From: JAIXUI01 sp943373175
GTDB taxonomy: Bacteria; Bacteroidota; Bacteroidia; UBA7662; JAIXUI01
DNA: 52,636 nucleotides
Reading direction: 5' to 3'
Assembly: GCA_943373175.1 (NCBI GenBank)
Contig: CALSBM010000013.1
Coordinates: 1 to 52,636 of the forward strand
Shown here: positions 24,747 through 33,100 of the stretch, in pieces
Layout of the letters: each line of letters opens with the position of its first letter
Position numbering within the stretch: the first letter of the stretch is position 1
Notes under the pieces: model-generated
The model's database searches: none
What the model was told of the DNA's origin: nothing
What the model saw: only the letters and a program-made list of their open reading frames with translations
Position numbers and translations under genes: made by a program

Positions 24747-25919
24747 CTAACGCCCTCTTGTAGAGGACTGTCCGGCGGCACGGCGAACGGTTCGGTCTCC
24801 GAAGCGGGTGTTGAGGTGGTCGATAGCTTGGGCGAGGCGTATTGCTTCCTGGCGGTCTTGAAAGAGGTCGAGGGGCTCTGTTCCTCCGACGAGGTGGCTA
24901 AAGCGAAGGCCAATGAGGCGAATCATGAGCCGTCGTTCGAAGAGACGGTCAAAGAGGTGATGTACAACAGGCAGGAGGCGTTGGTCGGAGGCGGTGTATG
25001 CGACGGTTTTCTGCCGGGTGCGGGTGTCGAAGTCGGCATAGCGGATTTTGATGGTGACGCATCCGGTGAGCTTGGGCATACGTCGGAGTTGCTGGCTGAG
25101 GGCCTCGGTCATAGCGATGAGTCGGGCACGGAGGAAGGCTACATCGGCGGTATCGTGGGTAAAGGTTTCTTCGGTAGAGAGGGACTTTTGTTCGGAGTAG
25201 GGCTCTACGGGGGTGAGGTCGATGCCATTGGCGCGTTCCCAGATGCTTCGGCCATTCTGGCCGAGGGCTCGTTCGATGAGGCGTACGGGCATCTGTTGGA
25301 GGGTTTGTATCCGGCTGACCCCCATTCCTTGGAGCATGGTAGCGGTTTTTTCGCCTACCATAGGCAGGCGCCCTACCGGCAGTGGCGCGAGGAACGGTTT
25401 CTCGGTGCCGGCGGCTACGCGGAGGCGGCCATTAGGCTTAGCCTCGCCGGTTGCTACCTTCGAGACCGTTTTACTGGTTGACAAACCGAACGAGAGCGGG
25501 AGGCCAATTTCACGGACTACGCGCTGCCGCAGTTCTGACGCTAGGGTGTAAGTGCCGAAGAAGCGCTCCATGCCAGTCATGTCGAGGTAGAACTCATCGA
25601 TGGAGGCCTGTTCAAATACCGGCACGGCCTCGCGTATCAGGCCGCTGACCTCGCGGGAGTAGCGGCTGTACAGCTCGTGGTCTCCGTTCATGACAATGGC
25701 CTCCGGGCAAAGGCGCCGGGCCAGTTTCATGGGCATAGCCGAGTGGACCCCGCATGCCCGTGTCTCGTAGCTGCATGCCGCTACCACTGCCCGATCGCCT
25801 GTGCCCCCTATCAGCAGCGGCCTCCCCTCCAGCCTGCTGTCTTTCAGCCGCTCTACCGACACAAAAAAGCTGTCGAGGTCCATGTGTACCACTTGTCTGC
25901 ATAATCCCTCCGTGCTCAT
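24747..25919 (-). CDS. dinB: DNA polymerase IV (Y family)
   Basis: A 390-residue Y-family polymerase. The catalytic metal ligands are in VVHMDLDSFFVSVE at the N-terminus and ASIDEFYLD in the palm; the SYETRACGV loop and the FGLSTSKTVSKVAT segment are typical, followed by HhH and little-finger domains. No clear beta-clamp motif is visible at the short C-terminal end RAAGQSSTRGR. It performs error-prone translesion synthesis. The start MSTEGLCRQ is chosen; 24 upstream in-frame codons are AT-rich promoter sequence. Base composition is very different from the surroundings (42 GC of 60 in the line starting 25621), a sign of transfer. Divergent from the S24 repressor gene, which likely controls it. 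Confidence 0.93.
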   Translation of the reverse strand: MSTEGLCRQVVHMDLDSFFVSVERLKDSRLEGRPLLIGGTGDRAVVAACSYETRACGVHSAMPMKLARRLCPEAIVMNGDHELYSRYSREVSGLIREAVPVFEQASIDEFYLDMTGMERFFGTYTLASELRQRVVREIGLPLSFGLSTSKTVSKVATGEAKPNGRLRVAAGTEKPFLAPLPVGRLPMVGEKTATMLQGMGVSRIQTLQQMPVRLIERALGQNGRSIWERANGIDLTPVEPYSEQKSLSTEETFTHDTADVAFLRARLIAMTEALSQQLRRMPKLTGCVTIKIRYADFDTRTRQKTVAYTASDQRLLPVVHHLFDRLFERRLMIRLIGLRFSHLVGGTEPLDLFQDRQEAIRLAQAIDHLNTRFGDRTVRRAAGQSSTRGR

Positions 25920-26024
25920 GTCTGTAATATTGACATTTTTGAAACAACAATATAGGTTAATTCGGTTTTTTGATTTTAGTTTTTTATCCACATTATATGT
26001 TCATAAAAAAGAATATTAACCGCA

Positions 26025-26036
26025 TAAGTTAACTTA
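26025..26036. promoter_or_regulatory. Perfect 12-bp palindrome in the dinB/S24 intergenic region
   Basis: TAAGTTAACTTA is fully self-complementary and lies 7 bases before the -7 box of the S24 repressor gene, where an activator or repressor would touch the promoter. Confidence 0.4.
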
Positions 26037-26043
26037 ATTGTCT

Positions 26044-26066
26044 TATATTTGTTTACATAATAAACA
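26044..26066 (+). promoter_or_regulatory. -7 box (TATATTTG) overlapped by operator-like repeat, S24 repressor gene
   Basis: TATATTTG at 26044-26051 is an exact -7 match. TGTTTA-CATAA-TAAACA at 26050-26066 is a perfect inverted repeat that starts inside the box and covers the expected transcription start, 8 bases before the ATG. This is the layout expected of an autorepressor operator. Confidence 0.6.
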
Positions 26067-26073
26067 GATTGTG

Positions 26074-26787
26074 ATGAGTAGTATTATCAACGGCAACATT
26101 CGTTTTCTGCGTCAGAGGCTCAAGCTAACGCAGGCAGAAGCAGCGGCAGGAATGGGGTTCAGCCGTTCGCAACTGGCAGGTTACGAGAGTACCATCAAGC
26201 CTACTTTGGAAGCCTTGATACGGCTGTCTGATTTTTTCGCTATCAGTGCAGACCACCTGCTGCGCACCGCGCTACAGGGTTTGTCGGAGAAGAAGCTACA
26301 GGAGCTAACATTTGATCCGGCTCGCCACATGAGCGGCAGCAACCTGCGGGTGTTGGCTACTACCATCGACTCTGACGAGCGAGAGTATATAGAAGTGGTG
26401 AGTGAAAAAGCGAGGGCAGGTTATGCAAGTGGTTATTCGGATCCGGAGTTTATTGGCGAGTTGCCACGCTTTCACCTTCCGTTTTTAAGCCGGCAGCGCA
26501 AATACCGGAGCTTCCAGCTTAGTGGCGACTCTATGCTGCCGATCCCCTCGGGAGCTTGGGTTATCTCTGAGTACCTCGACGATTGGAACCGCCTGAAGGA
26601 CGGTACCCGTTGTGTGATTCTGACCAAATCGGAAGGCATTGTTTTTAAGTTGGTCTATCGCCGTTCACAAGACCCAAACAGCTTACTTATGGTCTCCCAG
26701 AACCCAGAATTCAGTCCTTATGAATTACCTGTAAGCGAGATTCTGGAAATATGGGTTTTCAAGCTTGTACTGAGTGCTCAGGCCTGA
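26074..26787 (+). CDS. LexA-like XRE/S24 repressor-peptidase
   Basis: A 237-residue regulator. Residues about 6-62 are an XRE helix-turn-helix (TQAEAAAGMGFSRSQLAGYE), and residues about 110-237 an S24 autopeptidase domain. The Ser-Lys dyad is S153 in SGDSMLP and K192 in VFKLVYR, 39 residues apart, and a likely Ala-Gly cleavage site is A115-G116. In such proteins RecA-ssDNA stimulates self-cleavage and derepression. The ATG at 26074 is chosen over an upstream start at 26038, which lies inside the promoter. Divergent arrangement with dinB and the operator at its own promoter suggest an SOS-type circuit; regulation of dinB is inference. Confidence 0.88.
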   Translation: MSSIINGNIRFLRQRLKLTQAEAAAGMGFSRSQLAGYESTIKPTLEALIRLSDFFAISADHLLRTALQGLSEKKLQELTFDPARHMSGSNLRVLATTIDSDEREYIEVVSEKARAGYASGYSDPEFIGELPRFHLPFLSRQRKYRSFQLSGDSMLPIPSGAWVISEYLDDWNRLKDGTRCVILTKSEGIVFKLVYRRSQDPNSLLMVSQNPEFSPYELPVSEILEIWVFKLVLSAQA

Positions 26788-26888
26788 ATTCATGAGTTTT
26801 TCGTCCTTCTGTCCGATTCTCATGTAATCTTAATCTTCTTACTGCCAGAAGGTAGGTTCAAGTTGCTATTTTTATCGAGCCAGCACTT

Positions 26889-27338
26889 ATGACTACCTAC
26901 TTCAAAGAAATTTTTCACTACCACCATCAGGCTAATAACTCCTTCATTGAGCCACTTATCCGTCATTCGGATGTGCTGCCTCAGGATTGCCAGAAGCTGT
27001 TTTGTCATCTACTTAATGCACAGCAGATATGGAATGCACGAATTATGGGCGAAATTCCCGGAGAAGTGCATGCGTTGTTTTCACCTGAGCTTTACTATCA
27101 TCATAACGAAGCGCATCACCTCAATACTCTGCGGATTCTGGATAACATTCCTCTAGATTTGACTATCGGCTACCAAAATACCCGTGGCGAATCGTTCGCA
27201 AACACTGTTCGGGATATTCTTTTCCACATCAATAATCACAGCACCCACCATAGGGCTCAAATTGCTGCCCGAATGCGGGAAGTAGGCATTGTTCCACCAA
27301 CTTCTGATTATATTTTTTATCGAAGAAAGTCTGTTTAA
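26889..27338 (+). CDS. DinB-fold (DUF664-type) metal-binding protein
   Basis: A 149-residue four-helix-bundle protein of the DinB superfamily, unrelated to DNA polymerase IV despite the name. Histidines suited to metal binding occur in HYHHQANN near the N-terminus and in NNHSTHHRAQI near the C-terminus, with a helical middle containing HLLNAQQIWNARI. Members include bacillithiol or mycothiol-dependent transferases and damage-inducible proteins of unknown activity. It follows the S24 gene by about 100 bases on the same strand; whether it belongs to the same regulon is open. Confidence 0.8.
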   Translation: MTTYFKEIFHYHHQANNSFIEPLIRHSDVLPQDCQKLFCHLLNAQQIWNARIMGEIPGEVHALFSPELYYHHNEAHHLNTLRILDNIPLDLTIGYQNTRGESFANTVRDILFHINNHSTHHRAQIAARMREVGIVPPTSDYIFYRRKSV

Positions 27339-27381
27339 TCAATTATTAAACAGAATCTTAATATATATCTGCCTTTAACAC

Positions 27382-28530
27382 TCAGGAACGAGCCAATTCT
27401 AGTAGTTGGTAATGATCTGCCTCTGTAAGATCAAAAAATACTCCTTTGGCATGATTGGCCTGACACAGTTCCACAATACGAGTATCTTCTTCTCGATCAA
27501 TGCCGAGGTCTTTCAATCGAATGGGGCTACCGATGTGTCGAAAGAATTCCTCTAATCTTCCGATGAAGTCTGGAGCAGTTAGTTCGGGATGCGTACAATG
27601 ATTAGCGAGAAGCTGAAGTTTTTCCTGAATTTGCGCAGACTTCAATCTCATCCAAGCAGGGTAAACTACCGATAATCCATCTCCATGCGGAACATCATAT
27701 CGAACACTGAGTACATGTTCAACAGCATGAACGCCCCAGTCTCCTCCCCTTTTTCCAGCTACTAAACTTCCATTCAAGGCCATAGTTGCCAACCACATGA
27801 TTTGAGTACGTGCTTCAAGGTTTTGAAGGTCTTTCATGAGAATTAACCCCCAATGAAAAGCCTGTTTTATTAACTCTGCAGCAATAGCATCAGTAAAGGG
27901 CGCGAAAGATGGATCGAAGTATTGCTCGAGGGTATGGGCAATTAAATCTGCAATACCAGCTGCTGTGTATCGGGCATCTACGCTTAGCGTAAACGATGGG
28001 TCTAAAAATGATGCTTTGGGATACATCAGAGGATGTCCGGTGCCAAATTTCTGACCGGAGGTAGTATCTTGTAAAACAGAAAAGCTGTTCATCTCTGTAC
28101 CGGTTGCGGCCAAAGTGAGTACTGTGAACAAAGGCGCCGCCTGAACCGGAAATCGTTTCGTTGGTCCGTAAAAGTCCCAAACACTACCGTCGTGATACAA
28201 TCCAAGAGCAACTGCTTTTGCTGTGTCGATTACAGACCCACCACCTACGGCAATTATTCCATCCGCTCCAAAAGCTTTTCCGTGTTTAACGGCTTCATCG
28301 GCTAACTGGTACTCAGGGTTCGACTTGACCCCTTCGAATATCGTGTAGCTTATTCCGCTTACGTCCAGTTTTTCAGTGACTTTCTCCAAAATCCCATTTC
28401 TTCTTACACTTCCTTGTCCGATAATAATTAATGCCTTGGTCATCCAATTGTGGGCTTCTTCGGGCATATTTCTTAAACATCCTTTTCCGAAGTGTAATTT
28501 AACCGGGTTATAGGCGGTGAAGTTTTGCAT
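27382..28530 (-). CDS. Iron-containing alcohol dehydrogenase (YqhD/BdhA type)
   Basis: A 382-residue group III alcohol dehydrogenase. NAD(P) binding uses VGGGSVIDTAKAV; metal ligands are the Asp and His of GIADLIAHTLEQYF and the His residues of GVHAVEHVLS and VPHGDGLSVVYP. The opening MQNFTAYNPVKLHFG matches the butanol dehydrogenase/aldehyde reductase branch, which reduces aldehydes with NADPH. Exact substrate is unknown. The ATG is preceded by a -7 box at 4 bases, implying a leaderless mRNA. Confidence 0.92.
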   Translation of the reverse strand: MQNFTAYNPVKLHFGKGCLRNMPEEAHNWMTKALIIIGQGSVRRNGILEKVTEKLDVSGISYTIFEGVKSNPEYQLADEAVKHGKAFGADGIIAVGGGSVIDTAKAVALGLYHDGSVWDFYGPTKRFPVQAAPLFTVLTLAATGTEMNSFSVLQDTTSGQKFGTGHPLMYPKASFLDPSFTLSVDARYTAAGIADLIAHTLEQYFDPSFAPFTDAIAAELIKQAFHWGLILMKDLQNLEARTQIMWLATMALNGSLVAGKRGGDWGVHAVEHVLSVRYDVPHGDGLSVVYPAWMRLKSAQIQEKLQLLANHCTHPELTAPDFIGRLEEFFRHIGSPIRLKDLGIDREEDTRIVELCQANHAKGVFFDLTEADHYQLLELARS

Positions 28531-28534
28531 AAGA

Positions 28535-28542
28535 CAAATTTA
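28535..28542 (-). promoter_or_regulatory. -7 box of the iron alcohol dehydrogenase gene (TAAATTTG), leaderless spacing
   Basis: Exact TAnnTTTG match on the minus strand followed by TCTT and then the ATG. Confidence 0.65.
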
Positions 28543-28722
28543 GGCTGTTTCGTTAAACATGAGTTTTGATGTTATAGGCAAATGGCAACTCATGGAAACT
28601 ATAAATTAGAAAAAGATTAATTTTTATGCTTGATCATAGAACTCTTAACCGGTTTCGCTGTTACTAGGTCGGTGTTAAGATTTTGCTCAGTACTAAGTTG
28701 TTTTCGTGGCTTCGCAAAACCA

Positions 28723-29019
28723 ATGGTTATAATTTGGTTGTTGACGCTAATCGGTATTGTTGCTTTGGAGGTAATGACCAAAAGCAACGATAGGCGATTG
28801 GTGATGGAATCCATTGATTTATCAGAGGAGCAAAAGGAAAGCAATGATAGTCTGGAAGAAGAAGATGTTCAACTTGAGATTGCCTTTCTTTCTATACTTG
28901 ATAGTGGTTTTGGTTTTAGGGAGGAAAAGATAAACGGCAATCTTTTCGACACTGATTTTTGGAATTTTGGCTTTAGTGGAACAGAAGCACCACCGCCCCG
29001 GCATCAGCTATTTTTCTGA
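28723..29019 (+). CDS. Small membrane-anchored hypothetical protein
   Basis: From the ATG at 28723 the protein has 98 residues: one N-terminal hydrophobic helix (MVIIWLLTLIGIVALEV), a highly acidic Glu/Asp/Ser stretch, and a C-terminal part ending EAPPPRHQLFF. The frame is open further upstream from a TTG at 28630, but ATG is preferred. It precedes the MFP gene by 33 bases on the same strand and could be first in the efflux operon. An alternative 75-codon frame on the opposite strand overlaps it. No family is recognised; reality of the gene is likely but not certain. Confidence 0.5.
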   Translation: MVIIWLLTLIGIVALEVMTKSNDRRLVMESIDLSEEQKESNDSLEEEDVQLEIAFLSILDSGFGFREEKINGNLFDTDFWNFGFSGTEAPPPRHQLFF

Positions 29020-29052
29020 TTCTGAGTTAAGTTCCACCTTCCAAAAAATCCC

Positions 29053-30189
29053 ATGTTTTCCAAACTTTTTTCTTTAGGGGCAATTGCCCTGCCCTTTCTT
29101 TTTTTATTATCCTGTCAACCTAAGGATACCGAGACAGGCGAACAGCCTGATCAATACCCCGTCTTTCGCCTTCTTACTGCTGATACTACTGTTGAAAGCG
29201 CCTTTGTCACCCATATCGAAGCTCGCCGAAACGTTGAAATCCGATCTAAGGTATCCGGTTACTTAGATCGAGTCCTCGTGGACGAAGGCCAATCGGTTCG
29301 AGAGGGGCAAGTGCTTTTTCAGCTTAATGAAGCACCATTCCGCTTGGCGGTAGAAAAAGCGGAGGCTTCTTATGGATCTTCTTTGGCCGAAGTTAAAGTA
29401 GCACAAGTAGAAGTTGATCGCCTTAAAATCCTGGCTTCCAAGAATATTGTTAGTCCAACTGAAGTTCAACTGGCTGAAGCCAAAGTTCAGGTTCAACAAG
29501 CGAGGGCCATGGAAGCGAGAGCTGCCTTGGATGAATCAAGGTTGATGCTGAAGTTTTGCAAAATCACTTCACCATTCTCCGGCACCATTGATCGTTTGCC
29601 TTTACGCCTAGGCAGCTTGGTTGAAGCAGGAACACTGCTTACTTCGCTTTCGGATGTGGAAGAAGTGTTCGCCTATTTTCCTGTTTCTGAGAATGAATAC
29701 CTTGCTTGGGGACGGAAGGATAGTGGCGACCCTGCTGAAAGTAAGAGCCATGTTAAACTCACTACTGCAGACGGTCATGCATATCCTTATGAAGGAAGGA
29801 TTGAAACCATGGAAGGAGAAATAGACCGAAACACTGGTTCAATTGCCTTTCGGGCACGGTTCAAAAATCCGGAACAATTACTTAAACATGGTAGCAGTGG
29901 AAAAGTAAGGCTAAGCCGAACGCTTAAACACGCCATCATGATTCCACAGAAAGCGGTTTTTGAGATTCAGGATAAGAACTATGTGTTTGTTATGAAGCCG
30001 GACAGCACCCTGGAACAGCGAGCTATTGTTCCTTTGATGCGTTTGGGAGGGTTGTATGTAGTAGAGAGTGGTCTCAAGCCCAATGAGGTGATTGTTATTG
30101 AAGGAGTGCAAAATCTTAAAGTAGAACAACATATCTCCCCTGTATTTAAAGGACGCTCCGATTTATTAACTATAGCCTCCAAGAAGTAA
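29053..30189 (+). CDS. RND efflux periplasmic adaptor lipoprotein (AcrA/MexA type)
   Basis: A 378-residue membrane-fusion protein with a lipoprotein signal peptide (LFLLSC, C21). Order: biotinyl-lipoyl half (RRNVEIRSKVSGYLDRV), alpha-hairpin coiled coil (about residues 95-165, rich in Ala, Glu, Val), second lipoyl half (ITSPFSGTIDRLPLRLGSLV), then beta-barrel and membrane-proximal domains. It bridges the inner-membrane pump to the outer-membrane channel. The permease gene starts 3 bases after the stop, so the two are co-transcribed. No TetR or two-component regulator adjoins. Confidence 0.93.
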   Translation: MFSKLFSLGAIALPFLFLLSCQPKDTETGEQPDQYPVFRLLTADTTVESAFVTHIEARRNVEIRSKVSGYLDRVLVDEGQSVREGQVLFQLNEAPFRLAVEKAEASYGSSLAEVKVAQVEVDRLKILASKNIVSPTEVQLAEAKVQVQQARAMEARAALDESRLMLKFCKITSPFSGTIDRLPLRLGSLVEAGTLLTSLSDVEEVFAYFPVSENEYLAWGRKDSGDPAESKSHVKLTTADGHAYPYEGRIETMEGEIDRNTGSIAFRARFKNPEQLLKHGSSGKVRLSRTLKHAIMIPQKAVFEIQDKNYVFVMKPDSTLEQRAIVPLMRLGGLYVVESGLKPNEVIVIEGVQNLKVEQHISPVFKGRSDLLTIASKK

Positions 30190-30192
30190 CTT

Positions 30193-33100
30193 ATGGAGAT
30201 TTTCGTACGAAGGCCTGTTCTTTCACTGGTCATTTCCCTCATTATTCTGTTATTAGGTGTCCTTGCACTGTTTCAGTTACCTATTACACAGTTTCCAGAT
30301 ATTGTCCCTCCCTCTGTAGTTGTTACCGCTAAGTACAATGGCGCCAACGCAGAAGTATGTACTAAAGCAGTAGCGACCCCACTGGAGCGTGCTATCAATG
30401 GAGTGCCTGGAATGACTTCAATGAGCAGCGTTTCTTCTAACAATGGAATTACCCTCATTCAGGTGTATTTTAAGGTCGGGACAGATCCTGATATCGCTGC
30501 AGTAAATGTTCAGAACCGGGTAATGACCGTAATTGACGAACTCCCCCAAGAGGTTATCAAAGCGGGTGTTACCACGGAAAAAGAGGTAAACAGCATGTTG
30601 CTCTTTCTTAATTTATTCAGTGAAGACCAGAAAGCAGATGAAGAGTTCATTTACAACTTTGCTGATATCAATATTTTACAGGAATTAAAGCGAATTGAAG
30701 GAGTAGGATTTGCCGAAATCATGGGTCAACGTGAATACAGCATGCGCGTTTGGCTAAAGCCTGATCGTTTGCTTGCTTACAAAATCGGTACAGAAGAAGT
30801 AATTGAAGCTCTTCGTAAACAGAACGTTGAGGCAGCACCTGGAAAAACGGGGGAAAGTAGTGGTCGATTGACTCAGGATTTGCAGTATATATTGCGATAC
30901 ACCGGAAAAATGAACCAGCCTAGTCAATACCAAGAGGTAGTGTTGCGGGCTCAACCGGATGGATCACTGCTAAAACTGAAAGATGTTGCAGATATAGAAT
31001 TTGGCACAATGAGCTACGGAATGGTATCTCAGACAGATGGTCGGCCTTCCGCTTCTATCATGATTAAACAACGTCCTGGTTCGAATGCCAGAGACGTTAT
31101 TAAGAATATTAAGGCCAAAATGGAGGAGCTTAAAAAAGAGCAATTCCCTCCAGGTATGACGTTTAACTATGCCTATGATGTTAGTCGTTTCCTTGATGCA
31201 TCCATTAAAAAAGTTTTGGTTACCCTTCTGGAAGCCTTTATTCTGGTTTTCATCGTCATCTTTTTATTCTTACAAGACTGGCGCTCAACTTTAATTCCGG
31301 CTTTAGCCGTTCCGGTAGCATTAATTGGAACGTTAGCCTTTATGATGGTGATGGGTTTCTCTATTAACCTTTTGACATTGTTTGCCTTAGTACTTGCCAT
31401 CGGGATTGTAGTGGACGATGCTATTGTAGTGGTTGAGGCAGTTCACGTTAAAATGACGGAACAACATAAAGCACCCTTAGAAGCAACGGTATCAGCCATG
31501 AAGGAAATTGCCTCAGCCATTGTAGCCATTACGTTGGTGATGTCTGCGGTATTCATTCCGGTTGCCTTTCTTGATGGTCCGGTTGGTGTTTTCTATCGTC
31601 AGTTTTCTCTAACCCTTGCCGTTTCAATTGGAATTTCCGGAATAAATGCTCTTACACTTACCCCGGCATTATGTGCTTTAATTATGAAAGCACACCATCC
31701 TTCGGCAAAACCCTCAAAAAACCTTTTGAATCGTTTTTTCGGGGCGTTTAATCGCCGTTACGATCGAACAGAGCGTAGTTATGGGCGTTTAGTAGCCAAA
31801 ACTGCCGGAAGAAGGGTGCTAATTTTGACTTTGTTGGCTGTTTTCTCTGCAGCAGCAGGTTTAATGGGCGCGTGGCTTCCTGCTGGATTTATTCCAACGG
31901 AAGATCAAAGTATGATTTATGTTAACGTTACCACGCCACCCGGTGCCACCGTTGAACGAACACAACAGGTAATGGAGGCTATTGGTAATGTTGTCAATAA
32001 AATTCCAGAGGCTGATAATTACACTTCTCTCGCTGGATATAGCTTAGTGAATGAAGTAGCAGGAGCTTCCTACGGAATGGGAATGATTAATTTAAAGCGA
32101 TGGGAAGAACGAGAACATAATGTTCAGGCGATTATCCTTCAGCTTGATAGTCTTAGTGAGGTAATTCAAGACGCTGACATAGAGTACTTCCCACCTCCTA
32201 CTGTCCCGGGCTTCGGTAATGCCTCGGGTTTTGAGCTTAGACTTCTCGACAAAAACAGAAATGGCCAACTTGATCAAATGGCAACTACTACGCAGAATTT
32301 TCTCACGAAGCTTAAGGAAAGACCCGAGATCAGAGAAGCCTTTACCAGCTTCGACCCTACCTTCCCTCAGTACCTTTTGCATGTAGATCAGGATATGGCC
32401 ATGAAAAAAGGGGTAACTGTTGAAAAAGCTATGGAAACGCTTCAAACCCTTTTGGGAAGTTACTATGCGACCAACTTTATTCGCTTTGGGCAGATGTATA
32501 AAGTAATGGTACAGGCTTCTCCTCAATACCGAACAAAACCTGAAGATATCTTATCCCTTTACGTTCGGAACAAGGATGGTGAGATGGTTCCTTTCTCCAC
32601 TTTTTTACGACTTGAAAGAGTTTATGGACCTGAACAATTGACTCGTTATAACATGTACACTTCAGCCTTTGTTACTGGTGACGTAAGTCCTGGTTACAGC
32701 AGTGGACAAGCATTGGACGCTATTAAAGAAGTGGCAGGGAAAGAGCTAGGCAAAGGCTTCGACTATGAATGGAGTGGAATGACTCGAGAACAAGTCTTGA
32801 ATGGAAACCAAGCAATAGGCATTTTTTTATTGTGTTTGTTGTTTGTTTATCTGCTTTTATCCGCTCAATATGAAAGTTTTCTTTTGCCATTTCCGGTGTT
32901 ACTATCGATGCCGGCTGGCCTTTTTGGTGCATTCTTTCTTTTGAAAGTGACTGGTTTGGATAATAACATTTTCGTTCAAGTATCCTTTGTAATGTTAATC
33001 GGGCTTTTGGCTAAGAATGCCATCCTGATTGTAGAATTTGCTATTCAGCGTGAGAAAGACGGACTTAGCGCGTTGGAAGCAGCAAAAGAAGGTGCTACGA

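Noticed and set aside
24816..25481. Long open frame (221 codons) on the plus strand within the polymerase gene
   Set aside because: It is the antisense shadow of a GC-rich gene, where stop codons are rare; the minus strand has complete Y-family polymerase motifs.
28617..28844. 75-codon minus-strand frame between the alcohol dehydrogenase and efflux genes
   Set aside because: Competes with the plus-strand frame that has a membrane helix and ordered composition; the minus-strand product has no features.
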